Positions 24,880 to 31,695 of a stretch of DNA of 35,123 bases are shown here, one piece after another. The stretch's first letter is position 1. The number at the start of each line of letters is the position of its first letter. This DNA comes from an uncultured Elusimicrobiales bacterium (GTDB lineage: Bacteria > Elusimicrobiota > Elusimicrobia > Elusimicrobiales > Elusimicrobiaceae): assembly GCA_944324095.1 (NCBI GenBank), contig CALUUY010000010.1, forward strand, positions 1 through 35,123, given 5' to 3'. A program made the translations under genes and the position numbers. A model generated the notes under the pieces. It was not told the origin of the DNA, did no database searches, and worked only from the letters and a program-made list of their open reading frames with translations.

Positions 24880-26196
24880 TTATTGAATACCGTTCATCCA
24901 CTGGATGATTTTCTTTCTCAGCAGCATTAAGATACCGCCGCCGATTAACGGCATAACCACTAACCAACCAAAGAATTGAACATTGCTGATGTGTCCAAAA
25001 TAACCGGAGTAGAACCCGGCAGTAAAGTTGGCCGCGGCGTTGGCCAGGAACCAAGTACCCATAAGTAAAGAGGCAAAGCGCAAAGGCGCCAATTTGGTTA
25101 CCAGAGACAACCCCACAGGGGACAAGCACAGTTCGCCCATAGTGTGAAACATATAAGCAAACGTAAGCCAGAAAATACCCACTTTAACCCCAGTGGTTTG
25201 AATGACGTAAGAAGCCGCCACCAAGATTAAAAACCCAAACGCCAAGGACATAAAAGCCCAAGTGAATTTGGCCGGGGTGGACGGTTCCACCCCTTTTTTG
25301 GCCAGTTTGATCCACAATTTGGAGAACAAAGGCGCAAACAAGATGATGAACATCGGGTTTACGCTCTGGAACCAAGAGGTGGGCATTTCCCAACCGAAGA
25401 TGTGGCGGTCAGTAAATTTTTCAGCAAAGATGGTTAAAGAAGCCCCGGCCTGTTCAAAAGCAGACCAGAAGAAAATGCTGAAAAACGCCATAATGAAAAT
25501 AACCGCGATGCGTTGTTTTTCTTCGGTGGTTAAAGGAGCATTGGGGTGGGCCAATTTTTCTTCTTTGGTCAGTTTTTTGGGTTTTTTACCATTCCCTTGC
25601 AGGAATTTTTCTTTTCCCCAAATAAACGTAGCCAAGCCCAGCACCATACCAATACCGGCAGCGGAGAAACCCCAGCTAAAACCTACTTTTTCAGCCAAGG
25701 TTCCGGCTACAAAGTTGCAGATAAACGCGCCCAAGTTAATACCCATATAGAAAATGGTAAAACCGGCGTCACGGCGGGGGTCATTCTTTTCATAGAGTTC
25801 ACCCACTAAGGTGGAGATGTTGGGTTTAAACAAACCGTTACCCAAAACAATTAAGGTAATACCCGTGTACAGGAACATCAAAGACGGATGTGCCGCAATG
25901 GCGAATTGCCCTAATGCCATCAATATACCGCCGCAGATAATAGCCCGGCGCTGGCCCCAGAAACGGTCGGCAATATAACCGCCGATAAGAGGGCTCAAGT
26001 AAATCAAGCTGGTCACGGTGCCGTAGAAGCGGCTGGCGTGGCTTTCGGAAAATTCCAGTACTTTAATGAGGTAAAGCACCAGAATGCCGCGCATGGCATA
26101 GTAGCTGAAGCGTTCCCACATCTCCGCAAAGAAACAGAGGTACAAGCCTGCGGGCTGCTTTTCCAGCTTGGCAGTTTTAGAAACTTCTGAACTCAT
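24880..26196 (-). CDS. POT-family proton-dependent oligopeptide transporter
   Basis: 438 residues, about twelve membrane helices. The first helix has EMWERFSYY (25-33), the ExxERFxYY proton-coupling motif. GGYIADRFWGQRRAI follows, then FKPNISTLVGELY and FYMGINLGAF, the PTR2 signatures. It imports di- and tripeptides with protons, which would suit a peptide-using fermenter. AAGGAGAAAA lies before ATG. Length is shorter than the 480-500 residues common in the family, mainly through a reduced central loop. Monocistronic, with a palindrome in its promoter region. Confidence 0.93.
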   Translation of the reverse strand: MSSEVSKTAKLEKQPAGLYLCFFAEMWERFSYYAMRGILVLYLIKVLEFSESHASRFYGTVTSLIYLSPLIGGYIADRFWGQRRAIICGGILMALGQFAIAAHPSLMFLYTGITLIVLGNGLFKPNISTLVGELYEKNDPRRDAGFTIFYMGINLGAFICNFVAGTLAEKVGFSWGFSAAGIGMVLGLATFIWGKEKFLQGNGKKPKKLTKEEKLAHPNAPLTTEEKQRIAVIFIMAFFSIFFWSAFEQAGASLTIFAEKFTDRHIFGWEMPTSWFQSVNPMFIILFAPLFSKLWIKLAKKGVEPSTPAKFTWAFMSLAFGFLILVAASYVIQTTGVKVGIFWLTFAYMFHTMGELCLSPVGLSLVTKLAPLRFASLLMGTWFLANAAANFTAGFYSGYFGHISNVQFFGWLVVMPLIGGGILMLLRKKIIQWMNGIQ

Positions 26197-26232
26197 TATT
26201 TTTCTCCTTATTTTGAATCAAAAGGGTACTCC

Positions 26233-26248
26233 ATATTTTACAAAATAT
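26233..26248. promoter_or_regulatory. Palindrome upstream of the POT transporter
   Basis: ATATTTT-AC-AAAATAT is a perfect inverted repeat with a two-base centre, 37 bases upstream of the transporter start on the minus strand, in the place expected for a promoter. It could be an operator or only an AT-rich promoter element. Confidence 0.4.
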
Positions 26249-26269
26249 CTATACAGCCGGCGGGATTTT

Positions 26270-26575
26270 TTAATAAGGCATTACCAGGGGGGATGTGAAC
26301 ATCTGCTGCATTAGTACAAAAAACTGCCAGCAGGCGTAACACAAATATACGGTAAACAGCAAAATAACCACACAATAAATAGCTTTGGCGGCCGTGCTAA
26401 GTGTTTTGGACAAAAACACCGGTATTAAAGCAAACGGCCCCAATACCAACATTAATAAAATAATGCCGGAGTGGGAATACCAAAACCCGGTGCCGGGTTT
26501 TAACGGCTTGCCGCAGCTGCGGCAGAAGTTGTCCAGCTCGTCAATTTCTTGGCGGCATTTGGGGCAGAAGGGCAT
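26270..26575 (-). CDS. Zinc-ribbon membrane protein
   Basis: The 101-residue protein begins with a zinc ribbon, FCPKCRQEIDELDNFCRSCGK (ligands C4, C7, C18, C21). Two hydrophobic segments follow (about 33-55 and 62-88). Ribbon-plus-helices proteins are common, but their function is generally unknown. The start codon overlaps the stop of the RelA/SpoT gene (TAATG), so production is tied to it. No terminator is obvious after it. Confidence 0.8.
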   Translation of the reverse strand: MPFCPKCRQEIDELDNFCRSCGKPLKPGTGFWYSHSGIILLMLVLGPFALIPVFLSKTLSTAAKAIYCVVILLFTVYLCYACWQFFVLMQQMFTSPLVMPY

Positions 26576-28017
26576 TAAATGTCCACCCCCTTGCTGCGCA
26601 GGTAGCGTTTGATGTGGCTGCGGGCTCCGGCCGTGCGGGCAAACTCCAGCCAGTCGCGTTTAGGCTCGCTGTTTTTGCGGGTGATAATTTCGCACACGTC
26701 TCCGGTTTTAAATACATAATCCATACGCACCATCCGTTTGTTTACCATAGCGCCTACATAGTGGTCGCCAATATCGGTGTGAATAGAATAGGCAAAATCA
26801 ATGGGGGTGGCGCCTTCCGGCAGGGATTTTACGTCCGCCCGCGGTGTAAACACAAAAATTTGCTGCAGGTTTACGTCCGTTTTAAATCCTTCCAAAAATT
26901 CACGCGGGGCGGTTAAATCCCGCTGCCATTCCACCCATTGGCGTATCCAGTTTATTTTTTCGTCAAAGTTTTTGTCTTGCTTTACATTGCCCATTTTGTA
27001 GCGCCAGTGTGCGGCGATACCGTATTCGCAGGTGCGGTGCATGTCTTCGGTGCGGATTTGCAGTTCCACAATGTCTCCCGTAGGCCCCAGCACCGTGGTG
27101 TGTATGCTTTGATACATATTGGCTTTTGGGGTGGCAATGTAATCCGTAAACGTACCGGCAATGGGTTTAAAGCGGGAATGCACAATACCCAGCGCTTTGT
27201 AACAGTCCTGCACGGTTTTGGTAATAATACGCACGCCCAGGGAATCTTGTATTTCCTGAAAAGAACACTGGTGTTTTTGCATTTTGCGGTAAATGGAATA
27301 ATAGTTTTTAGCGCGGGAAAGCAGGCGGTATTCCAAGTGCTCTTCTTGCAAGGCCGGTTCCAGCTGTTTTTTGAATGCGTCTAACGCGGCTTGCCGGTCT
27401 GCTGTGCGGGCTTCTACCTGTTGTTTTAAATTGGTGTATTCCTGCGGGTGCAGGTATTTAAAAGAAAGGTCTTCTAAATCCGTCTTGATGGTAAACATAC
27501 CCAAGCGCTGGGCCAAAGGCGCATAAAGGGTTAAGGTTTCATAGGCTTTAAATTTTTGTTTTTCCGGGGGCATTACGTCCATTGTACGCATATTGTGGGT
27601 ACGGTCGGCCAGTTTAATGAGAATAACGCGTACGTCTTCGGCCACGGCTATAAGCATTTTGCGCCAGTTTTCCACGGTTTCTTCGTCAGTGGAGGAAAAC
27701 TTTAAATCGCTTATTTTGGTAACCCCTTGCACCATATGCGCCACTTGTTTATTAAACTCTCTTTTTAAGTCTTCCAATGTAACATCGGTGTCTTCCACCG
27801 TGTCGTGCAGAAGGCCGGCGCAGATGGTGTCTTCATCCATTTTAAAATCCAGCAGAATATCAGCCACGTGGTAACAGTGGGTAAAGTACGGTTCGCCGCT
27901 TTCGCGTTTTTGATGTTTGTGCGCTTTTTGGGCAAAATGATAGGCCTTGGCGATTAATTCGCCAGAGCTGTTGGGATTGTATTCTTTAAATTTATCTAAA
28001 AGCGCTTGTAATTCCAT
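26575..28017 (-). CDS. RelA/SpoT-family (p)ppGpp synthetase/hydrolase, C-terminally short
   Basis: 480 residues. The HD hydrolase domain has H47, H71-D72 and N142, spaced exactly as H53, H77-D78, N148 in streptococcal Rel. The synthetase domain has RAKNYYSIYRKM, D258, E318 (ELQIRT) and KANMYQSIHT. The TGS domain is at about 385-448 (QQIFVFTPRADVKSLPEGATPIDFAY). Two features are unusual. The segment that reads RxKD in bifunctional enzymes and ExDD in RelA is T289-F-T-D here. The protein also stops shortly after TGS, so the zinc-finger and ACT/RRM domains of full-length Rel (about 720-750 residues) are absent. It starts 3 bases after lpxB and its stop overlaps the zinc-ribbon gene. By family it controls ppGpp. 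Relative synthesis and hydrolysis activity cannot be judged. Confidence 0.93.
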   Translation of the reverse strand: MELQALLDKFKEYNPNSSGELIAKAYHFAQKAHKHQKRESGEPYFTHCYHVADILLDFKMDEDTICAGLLHDTVEDTDVTLEDLKREFNKQVAHMVQGVTKISDLKFSSTDEETVENWRKMLIAVAEDVRVILIKLADRTHNMRTMDVMPPEKQKFKAYETLTLYAPLAQRLGMFTIKTDLEDLSFKYLHPQEYTNLKQQVEARTADRQAALDAFKKQLEPALQEEHLEYRLLSRAKNYYSIYRKMQKHQCSFQEIQDSLGVRIITKTVQDCYKALGIVHSRFKPIAGTFTDYIATPKANMYQSIHTTVLGPTGDIVELQIRTEDMHRTCEYGIAAHWRYKMGNVKQDKNFDEKINWIRQWVEWQRDLTAPREFLEGFKTDVNLQQIFVFTPRADVKSLPEGATPIDFAYSIHTDIGDHYVGAMVNKRMVRMDYVFKTGDVCEIITRKNSEPKRDWLEFARTAGARSHIKRYLRSKGVDI

Positions 28018-28020
28018 AGT

Positions 28021-29175
28021 CTAGTTCTTTAAATCTTGCAAAATGTCCGCCGCGGCGCGTTGGGCCACTCCTTTTTCGCCCAAAGAGGCCCGTAGTTCCA
28101 GCAATTTGTTGTGCATTTGCTGTAAGCTGTTCGGGTTTTGAAACATAGCAGATGTTTCGGCCGCCAATGCTTCAGCCGTGGCATCTTGCTGAATAAATTC
28201 TTTTACAAGAGGTTTTTCTTTAGCCAGCAGATTTACCAGCGAAATGTAATTTACCTTAATTACCATTTTAGCTATTTTGTAAGTGGGCCAGGAAAGTTTA
28301 TACGCCACCAGCATCGGTACGCCTAAAAGCGCGCTTTCCAGCGTGGCCGTTCCGGAACAGCAAAGCAAATAGTCCATCTGGGCGCGCTGGGCGTAGTGTT
28401 CGTCCCGTACGATGTGAAATTGCGGGTGGGGTTTTTCGCCCAGTAAATCTAAAAACAGCTTATCCGGTAAAGACGGTAAAGCAAACAAATAGGCCTGTGT
28501 ATTAGGAAAAGTTTTTAAGGTTTTTTTGAAGGCTTGATACAACACCGGGGTCAAGCGAGTAATTTCACCCATACGGCTGCCTGGCAGCAAGCCCAGTTTC
28601 CAGGGGTGGTTTTTAGGGTCTTTAATCGTGGTGTAGTCCTTGGGGTGGGCTGGGGGCATAATGTCTAAAAGCGGGTTTCCCAAAAAAACGGCGTTGCCAC
28701 CAAATTTTTGATGAAAAGCCGGTTCAAACGGATAAATAACAAACATTTTACGGGTTAAAGCCGCTAAACGTTTGGCGCGGTATTGGCGGCTGGCCCATAC
28801 CTGCGGCGTTACGTAATAATAAGCCGGAATGTTGCGGTGGGCCGCTAAACCTAGCACCTGGTGGTTGAAGCCGTAAAAATCCACCACAATTAACGCGATG
28901 GGGTTTTGGGTTTCCATATATTGTCGGATGATAGAGAGCAGTTTAATCCACATCGGCATTTTTTTAAGCGGTTCCACAAACCCGCTGGCCCCTTTGGAAG
29001 CCAGGTCAAACAAAAATACATCGGCCTCTTTTTGCATTAACTTGCCGCCGATAGCCGTTACTTTTACTTCCGGGTCTTGGGTTTTTAAAGCCTTGATTAA
29101 GTTGGAAGCGTGCAAATCGCCGGATACATCACCGGCTACAATAAGTATATTTTTTACAATAGGGGTAATAGTCAT
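28021..29175 (-). CDS. lpxB: Lipid-A-disaccharide synthase
   Basis: 384 residues, normal length. Recognised from the N-terminal ILIVAGDVSGDLHASNLIKAL, IALIVVDFYGFNHQVL, PAYYYVTPQVWASR, LLPGSRMGEITR, and the C-terminal CCSGTATLESALLGVPMLVAY nucleotide-sugar site. It joins UDP-2,3-diacylglucosamine and lipid X to form the tetraacyl disaccharide of lipid A, on the inner face of the membrane. Indicates a Gram-negative envelope. It lies 2 bases after the Gfo/Idh oxidoreductase gene and 3 bases before the RelA/SpoT gene. Confidence 0.94.
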   Translation of the reverse strand: MTITPIVKNILIVAGDVSGDLHASNLIKALKTQDPEVKVTAIGGKLMQKEADVFLFDLASKGASGFVEPLKKMPMWIKLLSIIRQYMETQNPIALIVVDFYGFNHQVLGLAAHRNIPAYYYVTPQVWASRQYRAKRLAALTRKMFVIYPFEPAFHQKFGGNAVFLGNPLLDIMPPAHPKDYTTIKDPKNHPWKLGLLPGSRMGEITRLTPVLYQAFKKTLKTFPNTQAYLFALPSLPDKLFLDLLGEKPHPQFHIVRDEHYAQRAQMDYLLCCSGTATLESALLGVPMLVAYKLSWPTYKIAKMVIKVNYISLVNLLAKEKPLVKEFIQQDATAEALAAETSAMFQNPNSLQQMHNKLLELRASLGEKGVAQRAAADILQDLKN

Positions 29176-29177
29176 AA

Positions 29178-30245
29178 TTAATTTTCTCTTTTTATGTTTC
29201 CCAGGGTTTCGTCCAGCATAATTTGAGCGGCGCGTGCCACGTCCCCCACCATTTGCAGCGGTTTGGGTGTGTGCAGGTGGGTTGTTTTAGGAATGTCAAA
29301 ACGGTTGATTTTATCGGTTATTTTTAAAGCCAGTTCCAAGGCTTGGGAGTCCTTTTCTCCGCTGGGGGCCGGGGTGCGGTTGGTGCGGATACAATGAATA
29401 AAATGCAGCAGTTCTGCCGTGAGCGGAAGTTGTTTTTCTACTTTTGGATATTCTACGGTTATGTCCTGCATACTGGCGATAACCGGTTTCTCTTTTTTGT
29501 AAATCTTAACGCGTGCGTTCATAAAATCCACCGATACATACGCGTCCTTTTGAAATAAATGCATATAGCGCGCCCGTTCAAAACTGGCGCGGCTGGCGGT
29601 CACGTCCGCCACGGCGCCGTTAGCAAACCCAAAACGAACGTTAGCGATGTCTTCGTGTGCAGAAAAAACACTTAGCCCCGTTGCTTCTATGGAGGTTACC
29701 GGGCTGGGTACCAAGGTAAGAAGCAGGTCAATATCGTGAATCATTAAATCCAGCACCACGCTGATGTTGGACATACGCGGGTCATACGGGCCTAAACGGT
29801 TAATAGTAATAAAACGGGGGTCTTTAATAAATGGGCTGGCTTGCACAACCGCCGGATTAAAGCGTTCCACGTGGCCAACCTGTAATACTAGTTCCTTGCG
29901 TTGGGCTAGGCGGATTAAGTCGCGCGCTTGCTGCATAGTAGTAGCGATGGGCTTTTCCACCAGCGTATGCAGGCCGTTTTCCAAGCATTGCATACCCAGT
30001 TTATGATGTAATTGGGTGGGGGCGGCAATAATGACGGCATCTATTTGGGGCAGCAGTTCTTCCGGCTTAGAATAAGGCGTACAATTATGTTGCCAAGCCA
30101 CCTTTTGGGCCCGCATAAGGTCAGGGTCGCACACGCCAACCAAGGTGGCGCCTGCGTCTTTAAGGCCGGCCAAGGTGCGTGCGTGAAAAGTGCCAATTTT
30201 GCCGGCTCCCAATATGCCAAAACGAATGGTTTTATTTGTTGTCAT
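29178..30245 (-). CDS. Gfo/Idh/MocA-family oxidoreductase
   Basis: 355 residues. The Rossmann start is GILGAGKIGTFHARTL. VEKPIATTMQQARDL is the EKP substrate/cofactor motif, and GHVERFNPAV and DLMIHDIDLLL form the substrate site with the conserved DxxxHDID-type histidine. It is the first gene of the lpxB operon. Context suggests a nucleotide-sugar dehydrogenase: GnnA of the GnnA/GnnB pair oxidises the 3-position of UDP-GlcNAc for amide-linked lipid A and is often near lpxA/lpxB. No GnnB aminotransferase is in this window, so that is inference only. A cluster of -10 sequence lies upstream. Confidence 0.85.
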   Translation of the reverse strand: MTTNKTIRFGILGAGKIGTFHARTLAGLKDAGATLVGVCDPDLMRAQKVAWQHNCTPYSKPEELLPQIDAVIIAAPTQLHHKLGMQCLENGLHTLVEKPIATTMQQARDLIRLAQRKELVLQVGHVERFNPAVVQASPFIKDPRFITINRLGPYDPRMSNISVVLDLMIHDIDLLLTLVPSPVTSIEATGLSVFSAHEDIANVRFGFANGAVADVTASRASFERARYMHLFQKDAYVSVDFMNARVKIYKKEKPVIASMQDITVEYPKVEKQLPLTAELLHFIHCIRTNRTPAPSGEKDSQALELALKITDKINRFDIPKTTHLHTPKPLQMVGDVARAAQIMLDETLGNIKREN

Positions 30246-30268
30246 ATAGCCCCCGTCTTGTTTTATTT

Positions 30269-30277
30269 ATTATACCA
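30269..30277 (-). promoter_or_regulatory. Extended -10 promoter of the Gfo/Idh-lpxB-rel operon
   Basis: On the minus strand TGG-TATAAT (TATAAT at 30274-30269), 23 bases before the start codon. It is an extended -10 element and no well-placed -35 box is seen. The 13-base word ATATTGGTATAAT is repeated in inverted orientation at the ndk promoter. Confidence 0.55.
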
Positions 30278-30322
30278 ATATCCGCCGCAAATGGGGTAAA
30301 GGTTGTGGTTTTTGAACGCCCG

Positions 30323-30350
30323 TTGACTTACGCTTTTATATTGGTATAAT
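30323..30350 (+). promoter_or_regulatory. Near-consensus promoter of ndk
   Basis: TTGACT (30323-30328) and TATAAT (30345-30350) are 16 bases apart, and TGG directly precedes TATAAT. Transcription should begin about 30357-30359, on or just before the ndk ATG at 30359. Confidence 0.75.
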
Positions 30351-30358
30351 GTTTAAAT

Positions 30359-30817
30359 ATGAGATATATGGAACGCACACTGGTACTTATTAAACCTGAT
30401 GCTATTGAAAAACGCATCAGCGGTCTCATTTTAGACCGGCTTGATCACCTCGGCCTGCAAATGACCGGGGCAAAAGTGGTTTCTTTAACCGAAGAGTTAG
30501 CCCGGGCCCATTACAAAAACCTGGAAGGCAAACCCTTTTTGGAAGAAGTCATTCAGTATATGATGGGTGAATTTAACAACGTTCCCAATCATAAAATTTA
30601 CGCCTTCGTTTTCCAGGGTGAAAACGCCATTGCCAAAGTGCGCCAAGAAATTGGCAGCACCAACCCGGAAAAAGCCGCCCCGTGGACAATCCGCGGCAGC
30701 TTTGGGCGCTTCATCGGGGATGTTATGCAGAACTGTGTGCACGCTTCCGGCTCACCGGAAGATGCCGAAAAGGAAATTGCACTGTGGTTTAAACCCGAAG
30801 AGGTTTTGGACAGATAG
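30359..30817 (+). CDS. ndk: Nucleoside diphosphate kinase
   Basis: 152 residues. MERTLVLIKPDA at the start, the PWTIRGSFG loop and NCVHASGSPEDAEKEI with the phosphorylated histidine at H128 identify it. It passes phosphate from ATP to other nucleoside diphosphates. Two starts are possible, ATG at 30359 or 30368, and the second would begin MERTLVLIKPD as in most homologs. Neither has a Shine-Dalgarno sequence, and the promoter position implies a leaderless or near-leaderless mRNA. One base separates its stop from the next start. Confidence 0.94.
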   Translation: MRYMERTLVLIKPDAIEKRISGLILDRLDHLGLQMTGAKVVSLTEELARAHYKNLEGKPFLEEVIQYMMGEFNNVPNHKIYAFVFQGENAIAKVRQEIGSTNPEKAAPWTIRGSFGRFIGDVMQNCVHASGSPEDAEKEIALWFKPEEVLDR

Positions 30818-30818
30818 A

Positions 30819-31685
30819 ATGAAAGTGTATGCTTTGTTATTGGCGGGGGCCTTGGCGTTATGGGGGTCCCTGCCGTTATCTGCCCAGGGTATTGAGGGCC
30901 AAGCCGTTACGTTAAACACGTCGGACGGGTGGGCCCTTTCTGCGGTGTATAAAGCGCCTAAGGACAATGGCCCTGTGGTCATTCTTTTGCCTGATTTGGG
31001 AAAAGACAAAACCGCTTTTACCAAGTTTTCCGCTTCGTTAGCTCGAGCGGGGTACGGGTACGTGGCGTTGGACTTGCGCGGCCACGGGCAAAGTATTAAT
31101 CAGGGAGAATATACTACTTTTGCCCGGGAAGGTTTAGATAACGAATTTAATAAAATGCCCCGCGATGTGGACGCAGCCGTTTCTTTTTTGCAAAAAAAAG
31201 GAGTGTCGGCCCAAGATATCGTGCTGCTGGGTTGCGGGCTGGGCGCCAATGTGGCGGCTAAAAGCGTCACGTTTACGCCGGAGATTGGCTCTTTGGGTTT
31301 AATCAGCCCCACGGCCAATACGCGCGATGTGTTGGCTATACCAGCTATGCGTCTGTATCAGGGCAATGTGCTTATTGCTGCGTCGGCCGATGACAAAAAA
31401 ACTTTTTTGGAAGCCAGCGTAATACGCAATGTGGCGTATTTGACGGCGGAGAATGCCGGCAAGGAAGGAACCATAACGTTTTTGACGGCGTATGATTTGT
31501 CCTCGCACGAAATGCTGGATAAATATTTAATTCCGTCTGTATTGCAGTGGCTGGCTGTGCCTGCCCGGCCGGAAATAAAGCCGGATATCGTACCGGAAAC
31601 CGAAACGGAAGTGGCCGCGCCCGGTGTATTGGTGGTGGGCCCGTCCGACACAGAAGAAGCCTTGATTCCGTCTGTATTGGAGTAA
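30819..31685 (+). CDS. Exported alpha/beta-hydrolase-fold protein, nucleophile apparently lost
   Basis: The ATG at 30819 gives 288 residues with a clear signal peptide (cut near A22, LPLSAQG). A frame open upstream to 30567 is only the shadow of ndk. The fold is seen from VVILLPDLGKDKTAF, YVALDLRGHGQS and VLLGCGLGANVA. The last is the nucleophile elbow, normally GxSxG, here G138-C-G140-L-G142, with glycine where the serine belongs. A later aspartate and histidine (H in DLSSHEML) exist. The C-terminus is proline- and valine-rich and probably disordered. Either a non-catalytic binding protein or an enzyme using another residue. It directly follows ndk and precedes the GH3-like gene by 10 bases. 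Confidence 0.8.
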   Translation: MKVYALLLAGALALWGSLPLSAQGIEGQAVTLNTSDGWALSAVYKAPKDNGPVVILLPDLGKDKTAFTKFSASLARAGYGYVALDLRGHGQSINQGEYTTFAREGLDNEFNKMPRDVDAAVSFLQKKGVSAQDIVLLGCGLGANVAAKSVTFTPEIGSLGLISPTANTRDVLAIPAMRLYQGNVLIAASADDKKTFLEASVIRNVAYLTAENAGKEGTITFLTAYDLSSHEMLDKYLIPSVLQWLAVPARPEIKPDIVPETETEVAAPGVLVVGPSDTEEALIPSVLE

Positions 31686-31695
31686 TGGAGAAGAT

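Noticed and set aside
30567-30818. N-terminal extension of the hydrolase-fold gene into ndk
   Set aside because: The real start at 30819 begins a clear signal peptide. The extension is only the shadow frame of ndk.
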